Numbered from the stretch's first letter, positions 21,564 to 31,243 are shown. The stretch is DNA of 64,000 nt from Armatimonadetes bacterium 55-13 (GCA_001898035.1 MKRX01000003.1:55261-119260); one strand, 5' to 3'. A program made the numbers and translations. Notes: generated from the letters alone by a model not told the origin.

Positions 21564-22634
21564 CTAGCGTTTGACTTCGGCGTAGGCTGCCTTGGCTCCA
21601 GGAGGAACATATCCCTCAGAAAGGTAGAGTCTATATCCTTGAATGAACTGGGCATCGGCCTGAGATTGCTTACCTAGGCGAGCATAGGCATGCCCTAATA
21701 CATAAACCGCTAATGAGTTCTGAGGACAAATTCTGATTGCTTCACTCAGATACTTTGCTGAGGCCCTCAATCCAGCGTTTGTTTTGGGAGTTCCCAGAAA
21801 TCCGCCGGGAGACCGTTCACCCCGATAAAAGTAGAACTGGGAGCGAAGAAAACTGCGATCCAAAGTTCTAATGGCCCGTGGCTTTGACTCATCGGTCGAT
21901 TCGGCGGCAAGGTACGTCGTAATCTCAGATTGCGAGTTGTATCGAGGACGGGCAAAACGGTACCTCTGCGCCTCTACGACAAAGAGACCTTGGTGACGCA
22001 TGAAGGGTGCGGGATCAGACGCATCGACCAAAAGATCATGCCCGTTGGAAAGCTTCAAGACGCTTACGGCATGCCCGTTATTGCTCTCACTTCCCTTCTC
22101 ATTCTTCCAGACCATATACACGCCAGCATCGATGCCCATCGACTGGGCTAGGCCCGCGATGAGAACAGATTGGAGAAAACACTGCCTTTCTCCATACCTA
22201 ACCGTGTTCGTAAATTCAAAGCCTCTATCAAGGCTAAATTTTGGGATTACCGTCTTGACCAAACGGTGCAACCAAACTCCCAGCCTTCGTTCCTCTGCAG
22301 TGCGTTTATTCAAGTCCTTGATGGAAGCGAGGAGCGTTCTTTGTCTGGCAAGTTCCTTGGCAAGAGTCGCTAAGCTGTGGGGATCAAGTTTTTTGTGAAC
22401 CGAGGAATATGCTTTGTCCATCCAGGTGTAAAAAGGAGTGAGACTTTCACCCCTCGTCTCTCTTACGGAATCAGTCACGAATTGGGTGAACGATTGACCG
22501 TGATAGGGGTATGCCTCGTCCCCGTCTTTTCTTGGAGATATCTCGACATGGCGCTGCCCTCCTGCCGCGAACCCGTTATGCGGTGAGCAACCGCCCAGAA
22601 CGAGCGACAAAGCGATGAGAGGCGAAATGTTCAT
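21564..22634 (-). CDS. Lipoprotein with transglutaminase-like and TPR-like regions
   Basis: 356 residues. A lipobox (LVLGGC, Cys 16) marks it as a lipoprotein. The middle (about 130-215) has the order of a transglutaminase-type Cys-His-Asp triad: RQCFLQSVLIAGLAQSMGI, then NNGHAVSVLKL, then LLVDASDP. The last 80 residues form TPR-like helices (LRASAKYLSEAIRICPQN; YVLGHAYARLGKQSQADAQF). A peptidase or cross-linking role is possible but unproven. Upstream lie the two clpS genes on the same strand. Confidence 0.65.
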   Translation of the reverse strand: MNISPLIALSLVLGGCSPHNGFAAGGQRHVEISPRKDGDEAYPYHGQSFTQFVTDSVRETRGESLTPFYTWMDKAYSSVHKKLDPHSLATLAKELARQRTLLASIKDLNKRTAEERRLGVWLHRLVKTVIPKFSLDRGFEFTNTVRYGERQCFLQSVLIAGLAQSMGIDAGVYMVWKNEKGSESNNGHAVSVLKLSNGHDLLVDASDPAPFMRHQGLFVVEAQRYRFARPRYNSQSEITTYLAAESTDESKPRAIRTLDRSFLRSQFYFYRGERSPGGFLGTPKTNAGLRASAKYLSEAIRICPQNSLAVYVLGHAYARLGKQSQADAQFIQGYRLYLSEGYVPPGAKAAYAEVKR

Positions 22635-22676
22635 GATCCAATGACTTCAACGCCCTCAGATCGCCTAGAGTTCGTC

Positions 22677-22988
22677 TCAGTCAGCCCACTCTTGGCTAAC
22701 TTCAACTTGTATGCCGATCGTGGCAATCACGGAAGCCACTTCTTGGCATGTTTCCTGGCTCGCACGATGCACCACAGACTTGCCAAGATGATCGATTTCC
22801 CAGGTCTCGATGTAGGCTTCTTCCGCATTGCAATGGGTTGCGATCATGAGGATCAGGATGACTTCGTCGTAGGTATTGGTTTCGTTGTTGTAAACGGTAA
22901 CCATCCAACCTTCACCGTGAGACGAATCTTGAACTTGTTCGTCCGGCCGCTCAATGATGCTTGGCAGTGAGTCTGCTATTCGGGCCAC
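22677..22988 (-). CDS. Divergent ClpS-like adaptor (downstream copy)
   Basis: ClpS hands N-degron substrates to ClpAP. This 103-residue protein keeps the fold: MVTVYNNETNTYDEVILILM, HCNAEEAYIETWEIDHLGKSVV, then VASVIATIGIQVEVS. The N-degron pocket is altered: the usual N-D-D is Asn34-Asn35-Glu36, and the pocket His is Asp66, with His at 67. It overlaps the upstream clpS copy by 13 bases, so the pair is one operon. It may bind other partners or none. Confidence 0.8.
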   Translation of the reverse strand: MARIADSLPSIIERPDEQVQDSSHGEGWMVTVYNNETNTYDEVILILMIATHCNAEEAYIETWEIDHLGKSVVHRASQETCQEVASVIATIGIQVEVSQEWAD

Positions 22989-23263
22989 TCTAAACTCACC
23001 TCCGTCTTCACGCCGATTTGGCTAATTATTGCGGCGACAGATTCACACTCATCATGCCCGGCAAAATGAACTGAAGCTTTGCCGAACGTGTGAGCTTCCC
23101 ACATTTCGATGTAGGCCTCCTGAATATCGCAGGCCGTCGCCTCCATGATCACGTTGACGACCTCGTCCGCCGAATTGTGATCGTTATTGAAAATAACGAC
23201 CATCCAACGGCTACCTCCGGTGTCCGTATCTTGTATTTGAGGCTCTAGTGTGGTCTGACTCAT
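22976..23263 (-). CDS. clpS: ClpS-like N-degron adaptor (upstream copy)
   Basis: 95 residues from ATG 23263. The core reads MVVIFNNDHNSADEVVNVIM, then IQEAYIEMWEAHTFGKASVH and VAAIISQIGVKTEVSLEW. The pocket residues expected for N-degron binding are mostly kept: Asn26-Asn27-Asp28 for N-D-D, and His58 in the MWEAHTFGKA motif. The N-terminal arm that reaches into ClpA/ClpC (residues 1-20) is present. No clpA or clpC gene is in the window. The promoter region between this gene and gltX is very AT-rich. Confidence 0.85.
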   Translation of the reverse strand: MSQTTLEPQIQDTDTGGSRWMVVIFNNDHNSADEVVNVIMEATACDIQEAYIEMWEAHTFGKASVHFAGHDECESVAAIISQIGVKTEVSLEWPE

Positions 23264-23280
23264 AACTGACCAACCAATCA

Positions 23281-23438
23281 ATGGTGGGAATACATAGTTT
23301 ACTAGAGTGTGGACTCGACGAACTCGGAATTAATAAATAGATAAGTTTTTGAAGTTTTTTTACACTTCAGTCTTCCAAAGTGAAACCTGGTGGGCCAGAA
23401 TGTCGGTCTTCATTCCTCCAGCCGGTACGCTATAGGCG
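23281..23438. other. AT-rich divergent promoter region
   Basis: Between clpS and gltX, an AT-rich tract (about 23325-23365) includes GAAGT-ttttttac-ACTTC, a small hairpin. Minus-strand TAAACT and several TATA-like boxes lie near 23295. No regulator site is recognised. Confidence 0.35.
23426..23431 (+). promoter_or_regulatory. -10 box for leaderless gltX transcript
   Basis: TACGCT ends seven bases before the gltX ATG, with no Shine-Dalgarno site between. Fits TANNNT leaderless spacing. Confidence 0.5.
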
Positions 23439-24995
23439 ATGTCCGTTCGCGTTCGTTTCGCACCTAGTCCAACCGGCCTGCTCCATGTTGGGGCGCTTCG
23501 CACTGTGCTTTTCGACTACCTCTTCGCACAGCATAACGGGGGTCAGAACATTCTGCGAATCGAAGACACTGACCGAACTCGATATAACGCCGACAGCGAG
23601 AAGGAATTTGTCGATACGTTGGCTTGGGTAGGAATTGAATTCGATGAAGGGCCGCATATCGGTGGTCCCCACGGTCCCTACCGCCAAAGCGAGAGAAAAG
23701 AGGCGGGCATCTATTCTCACTGGATCGAAAGGTTAATTGAGCTGGGGCATGCCTACATGGCCTTCGACACCCCAGAAGAGTTAAACGAAATGCGCGAGTA
23801 TCAGCAGATCAACAAGATGCCCACCGGATACTTCGGTGGCGATTGGAGGGACGCTGACCCGAGTAAGGCTGCGGCGGCAATCGCCGAAGGTAAACCCTAT
23901 GTTATTCGGCAGCGAATACCGCGAGACCGGACGGTGGTGGTCGAAGACGCCATAAGGGGCCGGGTGGAATTCGACACGAACACACTGCCAGACCCCGTTT
24001 TGATTAAGGGCGACGGGATGCCTACGTACCACTTTGCCGCCATGGTCGACGATCACCTCATGGAGATCACACATGTGCTACGAGGCGAAGAGTGGATCGC
24101 AACCTCTCCCATCCACTGGTTGTTGTTTGAAATGTTCGGATGGGATCGTCCGGTGTTCGTCCACTGCCCCGTCATCGTAGGGACAGACGGAAAGAAACTG
24201 TCCAAGCGACATGGTGCAACGAGAGTTTTGGACTACGCCGCGCAAGGATACGACAAAGAAGCGCTGAAGAACTTTATTGCCCTGATAGGCTGGTCGCCGG
24301 GCGACGACCGCGAGGTCATGTCTCAACAGGAACTCATCGCCGCATTCGATCTCAAGGGGCTTCAAGCTTCGCCTGGAAGATTCGACATTGAAAAACTCCG
24401 CTGGTTGAATGGGCATCGCATTCGACAAATGTCGACGGAGGAATTGCTGGACACAATCCTCGAGTATGTGAAGGCTCCGTATACGATGGAGTATTGGATG
24501 AATTTTGTGGACGAGAATCCAATGCCGAACAAGAAGCCCACTGACGGGCCGGAGGTCTGGAGGCGTTTAGTTCGACTTAAGGAAAAGGCTGAAACCAATC
24601 GCAGCTACGTCCTTGAGGCAGTCAGGCTCGAGCAGGAGCGGGTCCAAACCCTCGCAGATTTTGGCGAAGCATGTGAGTTCTTCCTGGTCGATGAGGTTTT
24701 CTTTGATGAGAAGGCAGTCGAAAAGTGGTTCGGACAAGAACATGTAGGAAAACTCCTTCGCTTCCTGCTTGAGCGGGTCAGTGAAGCTCAGACTGCTTCA
24801 GTTGAATGGTGCGAATCTCTTATTCGACAATTTGCTTCGGATCACGGATTTGACAAGCTTGGCCCCGTTGTCCATCCCACACGGGTGGCCTTAACCGGAA
24901 AGACGGTTGGCCCCGGCCTCTTTGAACTCATGAACGTTTTGGGACCGAGCCGCATGAAGGCCCGCCTAGAACGAGCTCTCGCAATGCTCAAATGA
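23439..24995 (+). CDS. gltX: Glutamyl-tRNA synthetase
   Basis: Class I aminoacyl-tRNA synthetase of 518 residues that charges tRNA-Glu (and often tRNA-Gln in bacteria lacking GlnRS). The HIGH-type motif is PSPTGLLHVGALRT (about 8-21), the zinc-free RIEDTDRTRY follows, and the KMSKS-type loop is GKKLSKRHGATRV (about 251). The C-terminal anticodon-binding helices end with ALTGKTVGPGLFELM. Its stop overlaps the hisD ATG (ATGA), so the two share an mRNA. Amidotransferase genes are not in the window. Confidence 0.96.
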   Translation: MSVRVRFAPSPTGLLHVGALRTVLFDYLFAQHNGGQNILRIEDTDRTRYNADSEKEFVDTLAWVGIEFDEGPHIGGPHGPYRQSERKEAGIYSHWIERLIELGHAYMAFDTPEELNEMREYQQINKMPTGYFGGDWRDADPSKAAAAIAEGKPYVIRQRIPRDRTVVVEDAIRGRVEFDTNTLPDPVLIKGDGMPTYHFAAMVDDHLMEITHVLRGEEWIATSPIHWLLFEMFGWDRPVFVHCPVIVGTDGKKLSKRHGATRVLDYAAQGYDKEALKNFIALIGWSPGDDREVMSQQELIAAFDLKGLQASPGRFDIEKLRWLNGHRIRQMSTEELLDTILEYVKAPYTMEYWMNFVDENPMPNKKPTDGPEVWRRLVRLKEKAETNRSYVLEAVRLEQERVQTLADFGEACEFFLVDEVFFDEKAVEKWFGQEHVGKLLRFLLERVSEAQTASVEWCESLIRQFASDHGFDKLGPVVHPTRVALTGKTVGPGLFELMNVLGPSRMKARLERALAMLK

Positions 24996-26371
24996 TTCGC
25001 ATTATCGACTGCCGAACCGAAGATCCTCTTAAATACCTGAACGCTCGGGGTGTACGCCATGACGAGGCGGTCATGCAAGTAGTGGCTTCAATTATCGAAG
25101 ATGTGCGGACAAGAGGTGATGAGGCCCTTCTTGAGAGCGCAAAGAGATTTGACGCCCCCGATATCAAGAATCTTGTAGCGTCTCAAGAGGAAATCGATCG
25201 GGCCATGCCTTTGGTTGAGCAAACGTTTGCCATCGATCACGCCATCGAACGCGTGAAGTCATTTCACGAGAATCAATTAGGCTTCCTAATATCTGGATGG
25301 CAGGAAGAAGAGTACCAGTCGGCGGCAGAACGAAAAATCGAGGGGCAACCTCGACATCATGTCTCTAATCATCGGTGGACTTGGAATAGCGCGGGCATAA
25401 AGGGCGAGTGGCTAGGACAACGGTTATGTCCACTTAGCACCGCTGGCGTCTATGTTCCGGGTGGCAATGCAAACTACCCCAGTTCGGTGGTCATGAATGT
25501 GATTCCGGCTCAAGTGGCTGGGGTCAATCGGATTACGGTAACCACCCCGGCACGGCAAGATGGAACCCTTGCGCCGGCTGTGCTGTATGCCGCTCGTTAC
25601 TGTGGAGTAGCCCAGATAGTGAAAGTGGGAGGAGCTGCCGCCATCGCCGCTCTTGCTCTGGGGACGGAAAGCGTTCAACGAGTGGACAAAGTAGTGGGTC
25701 CCGGTAACCGATATGTCAACGAAGCAAAGCGACAACTTTGGGGCGTGGTCGGGCTGGACGGATATGCAGGTCCTAGCGAAGTCGCGGTGCTGGTAGATGA
25801 AACTTCAAATGCAACTTTTGCTGCAGCAGATTTCCTCACCCAAATTGAGCACGCTTCCGACAATGCTGGATTCTTGGTCTCTACCGACGAGTCCAAGGCC
25901 AAGGAGGTGTTGGATGAGATCGAAAGACAATTGCATGGCGCCGCGCGAGAAAACACCATGCGAGAGGCCATGGCGCATGAAAGCGCCGTGCTGTTGGCAC
26001 GAGATCTAAATGAGGCATGCGATCTCATCAACGCCATCGCGCCGGAGCACTTGAGTATCGCAACTAAGGATCCAGAGGCCACCGCATCGAAGATTCGCAA
26101 CGCTGGCTGCATCCTGATGGGAGAATGGACCCCCGAGAGCGCAGGCGACTACTGCGCAGGACCGTCCCACACCCTTCCTACCGCTACCGCCGCAAGATTT
26201 GGATCACCGGTGAATGTTCAGGATTTTCTCAAATTCCAGAGCATGCTTCGATTTGACCGAACTTCCCTGGAAGAACTCACTCCGACCATCGAAGCATTTG
26301 GACTCATGGAGGGGTTTCCCGAACATGCAAAAGGCGCCTCTGTGAGACGCCTTAGCGAAAAAGGAAACTAA
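24992..26371 (+). CDS. hisD: Histidinol dehydrogenase
   Basis: Last two steps of histidine synthesis: NAD-dependent oxidation of histidinol to histidine, zinc-dependent. 459 residues, a little longer than the usual 430-440; an extra stretch near 95-130 (QEEEYQSAAERKIEGQPRHH) accounts for it. Motifs: VYVPGGNANYPSSVVMNVIPAQVAGV, GPGNRYVNEAKRQLWG, GPSEVAVL and the active-site region ESAGDYCAGPSHTLPT. It stands alone from other his genes and is coupled to gltX by a 4-base overlap. Confidence 0.95.
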   Translation: MIRIIDCRTEDPLKYLNARGVRHDEAVMQVVASIIEDVRTRGDEALLESAKRFDAPDIKNLVASQEEIDRAMPLVEQTFAIDHAIERVKSFHENQLGFLISGWQEEEYQSAAERKIEGQPRHHVSNHRWTWNSAGIKGEWLGQRLCPLSTAGVYVPGGNANYPSSVVMNVIPAQVAGVNRITVTTPARQDGTLAPAVLYAARYCGVAQIVKVGGAAAIAALALGTESVQRVDKVVGPGNRYVNEAKRQLWGVVGLDGYAGPSEVAVLVDETSNATFAAADFLTQIEHASDNAGFLVSTDESKAKEVLDEIERQLHGAARENTMREAMAHESAVLLARDLNEACDLINAIAPEHLSIATKDPEATASKIRNAGCILMGEWTPESAGDYCAGPSHTLPTATAARFGSPVNVQDFLKFQSMLRFDRTSLEELTPTIEAFGLMEGFPEHAKGASVRRLSEKGN

Positions 26372-26378
26372 ACTTTGC

Positions 26379-26419
26379 ATTAGCGGCTCGTTCCCAACGA
26401 CGACGAACTCACCGCTAAT
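26379..26419 (+). terminator. Hairpin after hisD
   Basis: ATTAGCGG (26379-26386) pairs with CCGCTAAT (26412-26419) eight bases past the hisD stop. The loop is long and there is no T run, so the terminator call is tentative. Confidence 0.4.
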
Positions 26420-26594
26420 GGTGGCAACTAGAAATGATTCGAGGAGCGTGAAGGCTCTTTCGAAATCCCCAAAACCTCAAGAAGAGGCGATATAAACTTA
26501 CATCAGATTTGGCATTTCTGGAAGATATTTTTGAGAATTTTTCCCTAGATGGGAACTTATCGTAATGCAATTGCTGTAGCGAGCGCAAAAATGC

Positions 26595-26646
26595 CAAGGG
26601 CCGCCAAAAGTGAGCAAAAACTCACTCTCGACGGCCCTTGCTTTTT
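26595..26646. terminator. Strong bipartite hairpin terminator
   Basis: Outer stem CAAGGGCCG (26595-26603) with CGGCCCTTG (26632-26640), inner stem GTGAG/CTCAC around CAAAAA, then CTTTTTG. It can end the hisD transcript and, on the other strand, the lipoprotein transcript at 26652. The 26420-26594 interval shows no gene. Confidence 0.75.
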
Positions 26647-26651
26647 GTGAT

Positions 26652-26870
26652 TTAGTTACCAGGCGACCCAGGCTGGAATTTTCCAGATTTGGGTGCCCCG
26701 CCACCGGCCACGGGAGCAGGCAAATTCGGATTGGGGGCGGCTCCGCCCTTATCTGAATTCATCATCACCTCATTGCCAGCCGATTTCGTTTGATCAGGCC
26801 CTCCCCCGCTGCAGCCAATTGCCAAAATCAGCAAGGGGAGTGCGGCCAGAATCGGGCGAGTGAGTTTCAT
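26652..26870 (-). CDS. Small lipoprotein
   Basis: 72 residues: a signal peptide with lipobox LAIGC (Cys 20) and then a low-complexity chain rich in Gly, Pro and Asn. Its ATG overlaps the stop of the pseudopilin gene by four bases, so it is expressed with it. Similar short lipoproteins often follow pseudopilin genes in this kind of genome; role unknown. Confidence 0.7.
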   Translation of the reverse strand: MKLTRPILAALPLLILAIGCSGGGPDQTKSAGNEVMMNSDKGGAAPNPNLPAPVAGGGAPKSGKFQPGSPGN

Positions 26871-27733
26871 TTCAGGTCCCAGAGGAACGCATCGTTGTCT
26901 GTGATAACCGCGGTGGTTACGTTACAGCCCTTCGAAAGATCTCCGATGCGAAGACCCTTTGCGTGTCCATCTACGAAGTTGGAGTTAATGACCGTGCGGC
27001 CAGTAAAGAATGGAAATGCGTAGCCAAACTGCGTCGGGGAGTTCGGGTTATTGGGATCCCATTTGATTCCATTCGACGTAGAGAGCGCATAGAACGAATA
27101 AGTGGTAGGAACGGCATAGGACGCTCCACCGACTTCGATGTAGCAAGGAGCATTGACGGCCCAGTTGCCTCCGCCTTTAGGTGCTCCGCCCGATCGATCC
27201 CAAATACTGGTAACGGAGAACAACGTGGCCGCCGGCGAACCAACGGTTGTCGAACTCTGTGGATTGGGTTGTCCGTTCGGGACGCCACCAGACCCATAAA
27301 CGGGAAGGCTCAGGTACATGAAGTTGTAGCCGTAGTTGCTTCTCCAGCCATAGCAAAGCCCTTTGTCCGTGGCCGTACAAGGACCCGAGTCATCTGGCAT
27401 CAACCCATACACAGATTCTCCCGAGCTATCACCGGGAGACCGGTGGATTTGCCAGTTCTTCGAATAGGGTTGAAGGAGATACGGATAGGTCGTACATGCC
27501 GTCGTGCCGTAGATCGCGCTGCCCCAATCGCAGCCATTTACAGGGACCATGTAATCGTCATAGTCGGCTTGATACTGTAGTTCAGAAAGAATGACCTGCT
27601 TAGAATTGCTAAGACAACTGGTTTTCTTCGCGGCTTCTTTTGCTTGAGCAAATACAGGAAAAAGGATAGCGGCCAAGATTGCAATAATGGCGATAACGAC
27701 GAGGAGCTCAATAAGCGTAAATGCACGCTTCAT
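26867..27733 (-). CDS. Type II/IV pseudopilin (DUF1559-like)
   Basis: A 288-residue prepilin. The class III leader is short (MKRA) followed by [19 protein letters not shown], so cleavage leaves an N-terminal Phe with Glu5. Right after comes [20 protein letters not shown], a sequence common in Armatimonadota pseudopilins. The C-terminal globular domain ends with a FVDGHAKGL motif like that of DUF1559 proteins. AGAGGTG lies nine bases before the ATG. It likely forms minor pili or secretion filaments; no assembly genes are in the window. Confidence 0.9.
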   Translation of the reverse strand: MKRAFTLIELLVVIAIIAILAAILFPVFAQAKEAAKKTSCLSNSKQVILSELQYQADYDDYMVPVNGCDWGSAIYGTTACTTYPYLLQPYSKNWQIHRSPGDSSGESVYGLMPDDSGPCTATDKGLCYGWRSNYGYNFMYLSLPVYGSGGVPNGQPNPQSSTTVGSPAATLFSVTSIWDRSGGAPKGGGNWAVNAPCYIEVGGASYAVPTTYSFYALSTSNGIKWDPNNPNSPTQFGYAFPFFTGRTVINSNFVDGHAKGLRIGDLSKGCNVTTAVITDNDAFLWDLK

Positions 27734-27876
27734 CTAGTCAACACCTCTATTAAAGATTAAAGATAGATTATCAATCTTTCTAGGATCTAACAATCGCAAT
27801 TGCAGAAAATGCGTATAAAAATTTTTTTGTGCAATTATGAACAACTTTTGGCGACTGGTAACCTGGTGACAGCAAA

Positions 27877-28749
27877 ATGCAATTAAGCGTAGGATTTGTT
27901 GGTCTTGGAGTTATGGGAGCGCCGATGGCGGTCCATCTGTTGCGATCAGGATGCGAAGTTAACGTTTGGAATCGGACCAAATCCAAGGCGGTAGCCGTGG
28001 CAAACGAAGGATGCAAGGTCTGTAAAGAATTGCCTGAACTAGGAGCAAGATCATCGATCGTATTTCTCTGCGTCAACCGCTCCGAGGATGTTTGGCAGTG
28101 CCTCGAAAAACTGACGGCCGCTTCTTCCCCAGGGACACTCTTCGTCGATCACTCGACGATTTCTCCCGCCGCCGCTTCGGCCTTTCACGAGACTCTCTCG
28201 AGCCAAGGCTTTCGGTTCATCGATGCTCCCATTACGGGGGGTAGCGTTGGCGCAAAGAACGGGACCCTCACCGTCTTCTGTGGAGGGAGCATCGATGACA
28301 TTTCTGAGGTGACTCCACTGATCAGTTGCTATGCCAAAAAAGTCGCCAGGGTTGGGGGACCTGGCATGGGTCAGATGGCAAAAATGGCGAATCAGATCGC
28401 CGTGGGTGGGGCGCTCTTGGCGCTTTGCGAATCCCTTAGCTTCGCCCAAAAGGCCGGACTTGACCCTGCGCAAATCCGGGAATTAGTCGGCGGCGGAGCG
28501 GGTGGAAGCTGGGCCTTCGAGAACTACGGTCCTATGATTTTGGATAAGAATTGGGCACCTGGATTCAGCGTGAAGAATCAGCGCAAAGATTTCGGATATT
28601 GTTTTGAGGCCGCAGAGCTCGTGAATGCCGCAATCCCGGGTACACAACTCGTCGATCAATTGTTATCCTTGCTTGAAAAAGAGGGACACGGCGAATGGAC
28701 AACGGCGGCTCTCTATGAAGTCATGCTAAGGATGGGCTCAAAGGGTTGA
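27877..28749 (+). CDS. NAD(P)-dependent beta-hydroxyacid dehydrogenase family protein
   Basis: 290 residues of the 3-hydroxyisobutyrate dehydrogenase / GLYR1 family. The Rossmann site is VGFVGLGVMGAPMA (residues 4-17), followed by VWNRTKSKA (NADP-type Arg), DAPITGGSVGAKNGTLTVFCGG (substrate loop), and the catalytic Lys in GQMAKMANQ. Substrate is open: hydroxyisobutyrate, tartronate semialdehyde or succinic semialdehyde are all handled by relatives. Its stop overlaps the start of the ABC ATPase gene, tying it to the importer that follows. Confidence 0.85.
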   Translation: MQLSVGFVGLGVMGAPMAVHLLRSGCEVNVWNRTKSKAVAVANEGCKVCKELPELGARSSIVFLCVNRSEDVWQCLEKLTAASSPGTLFVDHSTISPAAASAFHETLSSQGFRFIDAPITGGSVGAKNGTLTVFCGGSIDDISEVTPLISCYAKKVARVGGPGMGQMAKMANQIAVGGALLALCESLSFAQKAGLDPAQIRELVGGGAGGSWAFENYGPMILDKNWAPGFSVKNQRKDFGYCFEAAELVNAAIPGTQLVDQLLSLLEKEGHGEWTTAALYEVMLRMGSKG

Positions 28750-30242
28750 ATTACGCGGTCGAAATGACCGGCATATCGAAGAGATTCGGAGCGGTTCAAG
28801 CTCTTGATTCTGTCGATCTTCACGTCAAGGCTGGCGCCATTCATGCTTTGGTCGGCGAGAATGGGGCAGGCAAGACGACGCTCATGAAGATCCTGTATGG
28901 CGCGCTTCACCCTGACAGCGGCCAACTATCGGTAAAAGGTTCATCCACCGAGTTTAGAAGTTCGGCGCAAGCGATTGCCGCAGGAGTCGGAATGGTGAGC
29001 CAACACTATGGGATCATTCCCGAGCTCAGTTGTCTTCAGAACTTGATGTTGGGCGCGGAAGACGGCCCAATTATTCGTTCGGAAGAGGCCCGCCAAAGAG
29101 CAGAGGAGTTGGCAAGGTCGATGGGTTTTCGTTTCGACTGGAATGCCGATGCGAGTTTGCTCAGTCCCGCTGCCGCCCAAAAGCTAGAGATCCTGAAGCT
29201 CCTTTGGCGAAAGGCTGAAATCATGATCTTGGACGAACCCACCGCGATGCTCTCACCTGCAGACGGAGACGCCTTGTTTCATAGTCTCCGAAAACTGACG
29301 GAAGATGGAGCCACAGTCATATTGGTTACCCATCGACTGCCCGAAGTCTTCGATCACTGTTCTCAAGTGACCGTATTGAGAGGTGGGAAACGAGTCGCGG
29401 AAAAGGCGGTTTTCGAGACCTCAAAGAATGAGTTGGCGGAACTCATTGTCGGCAAGGCCCTTGAATCAAACGAAGTAAGAAATCCTGAATTGGGATCGAC
29501 TCGCCTTCAAATCACACGTCTTCAGGTTTTCAATGATCGGGGCGCAGAAGCACTCAAGAGTATCAATCTGGAAGTCAAGTCTGGCGAAATCGTGGGCATT
29601 GCCGGTGTTGATGGAAGCGGACAAAGAGAACTGGTGCAATCTTTGGTGGGGACGCGTCCCATCTCGCAAGGCACAATCACCTTCGACGATCTCCCCATTT
29701 CATCAGAATCTCCCGCCATGAGAATCGCCGCAGGATTAAGGTTGATTCCTGAGGATCGACACGAGGATGGAGTGATTGAGGAATGGTCCCTTGAGGAAAA
29801 TGCAGCCCTGGGACTTCAACGCCTGTTTCCATTTTCCAAAAAGGGAAAGATCGATATCAGGCGACGGGCAGAGGAAGCGGCAAAGATCGCTCAAAGATTT
29901 TCGACTAAGCACGGCGGGCTGGCGCAACCAATGTCGAGTCTGAGTGGTGGGAATCAACAGCGATTCGTCGCCGCGCGGGCTCTAGATATCGAGCCAAAAC
30001 TGATCGTCGCCTTCCAGCCGGCCCGCGGATTAGATCTGGCCGCAACGGCTGAGGTCTATCGAGGGATACGGGACGCCTGTAGCGCAGGGGCCTGCGCTCT
30101 GGTCGTAAGCTTCGATTTGGATGAGCTCCTTGAAAACTGTGATCGGGTCGTGGCCATGAATCGCGGTGAAGTTTTCGAACCGCCCCCGAACAAGGAATTA
30201 GATCGAGATGCCATCGGGCGTCTAATGGTGGGAGCGCAGTGA
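28746..30242 (+). CDS. Nucleoside/sugar-type ABC importer, tandem ATPase
   Basis: 498 residues with two ABC domains. The first has GENGAGKTT and a weak signature (LLSPAAAQKLEIL), with Walker B MILDEPTAML. The second has a degenerate Walker A (GVDGSGQREL, no Lys), a good signature LSGGNQQRF and a changed Walker B (LIVAFQPARGLDL, Gln and Ala for the Glu). This asymmetric layout is typical of YufO/BmpC-type nucleoside importers. It overlaps both neighbours by four bases and is followed by two permeases. Confidence 0.88.
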   Translation: MNYAVEMTGISKRFGAVQALDSVDLHVKAGAIHALVGENGAGKTTLMKILYGALHPDSGQLSVKGSSTEFRSSAQAIAAGVGMVSQHYGIIPELSCLQNLMLGAEDGPIIRSEEARQRAEELARSMGFRFDWNADASLLSPAAAQKLEILKLLWRKAEIMILDEPTAMLSPADGDALFHSLRKLTEDGATVILVTHRLPEVFDHCSQVTVLRGGKRVAEKAVFETSKNELAELIVGKALESNEVRNPELGSTRLQITRLQVFNDRGAEALKSINLEVKSGEIVGIAGVDGSGQRELVQSLVGTRPISQGTITFDDLPISSESPAMRIAAGLRLIPEDRHEDGVIEEWSLEENAALGLQRLFPFSKKGKIDIRRRAEEAAKIAQRFSTKHGGLAQPMSSLSGGNQQRFVAARALDIEPKLIVAFQPARGLDLAATAEVYRGIRDACSAGACALVVSFDLDELLENCDRVVAMNRGEVFEPPPNKELDRDAIGRLMVGAQ

Positions 30243-31243
30243 AGCGAAATATAGGCATCGCTATCCTTGCCCTCTGCGGAATTTGCCTTATTGTCTTCGC
30301 GATGATGGCAGCAGGAGCGAAGCCGATGGAGGCGTTCCAGGGACTAATTAAGGGAAGCTTGGGAAGTCCAGCAGCTATTGCGGGAACACTCCGTGAAACC
30401 ACACCGCTCCTCATTGCGGGAATCGCGGTCTTCTTTGCGTTGAGAGCCGGACTATTCAATATTGGCGTCGAAGGTCAACTTACGGTCGGCGCCTGCGCGT
30501 GCGCCTTTGTCGTACTCAAGATTCCTGGTCCTTTCGGCATCGTCTTGGGGACGATTGCAGGCATGGTTGCCGGAGGGCTATGGGCGATGCCCGCAGGCTT
30601 GATCAAAGCCTATCGGGGAGGGCATGAGGTCATTACGACAATCATGCTGAACAATGTTGCTGGCCTCTTCACCCTTGCTCTGGTTTCGGGTCCGATGAAA
30701 GACCCAACTCAAGAGGGAACGACCACCGCCAACATTGCCGAATCATCTCATCTTCCAGCTGTCTATGATCAGAACTCGCTCACGATCAGCCTCGCTTTGG
30801 TCTTCGGTCTTGTTGGGGCCATCTATCTTGCGGGCTGGTTCAAACGCACGGTTGCCGGATATGAGGTCAGGGCCGTAGGTGCGAATCCGACCGCCGCGGC
30901 GGTGGCAGGGATTTCCGCGAAAAACGTCATCGTCCGGGCCATGACGACCTCGGGAATGATTGCCGGCTTTGCCGGTGCGATGCAGGTGCTAGCATTCGAG
31001 CATCGCTTTTATGGTGGTTTTTCTCCAGGATATGGATTTGACGCCTTGGGTGTCGCTTTGCTTGCGGGACAGTCCGCATTTGGTTTGATTCCGTCATCAC
31101 TTCTCTTTGGAATTCTCGCCAAGGGTGGGACCGCCATCCAGATTTACGGAGTTCCTAAGGGAATCACCACCGTTATACTTGGCGTTCTCATCGTCGTTGC
31201 TGCGGCGATACGATATCGAAAGGCAAAGGCGGTGGAATCGTGA
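30239..31243 (+). CDS. ABC importer permease, YufP-like
   Basis: 334 residues, about 8-10 helices. FALRAGLFNIGVEGQLTVGA is the signature of the BPD_transp_2 family, and AYRGGHEVITTIMLNNVA is the ATPase-contact loop. Relatives in Bacillus and Treponema carry nucleosides. The gene overlaps the ATPase gene before it and the second permease after it. Confidence 0.9.
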   Translation: MKRNIGIAILALCGICLIVFAMMAAGAKPMEAFQGLIKGSLGSPAAIAGTLRETTPLLIAGIAVFFALRAGLFNIGVEGQLTVGACACAFVVLKIPGPFGIVLGTIAGMVAGGLWAMPAGLIKAYRGGHEVITTIMLNNVAGLFTLALVSGPMKDPTQEGTTTANIAESSHLPAVYDQNSLTISLALVFGLVGAIYLAGWFKRTVAGYEVRAVGANPTAAAVAGISAKNVIVRAMTTSGMIAGFAGAMQVLAFEHRFYGGFSPGYGFDALGVALLAGQSAFGLIPSSLLFGILAKGGTAIQIYGVPKGITTVILGVLIVVAAAIRYRKAKAVES

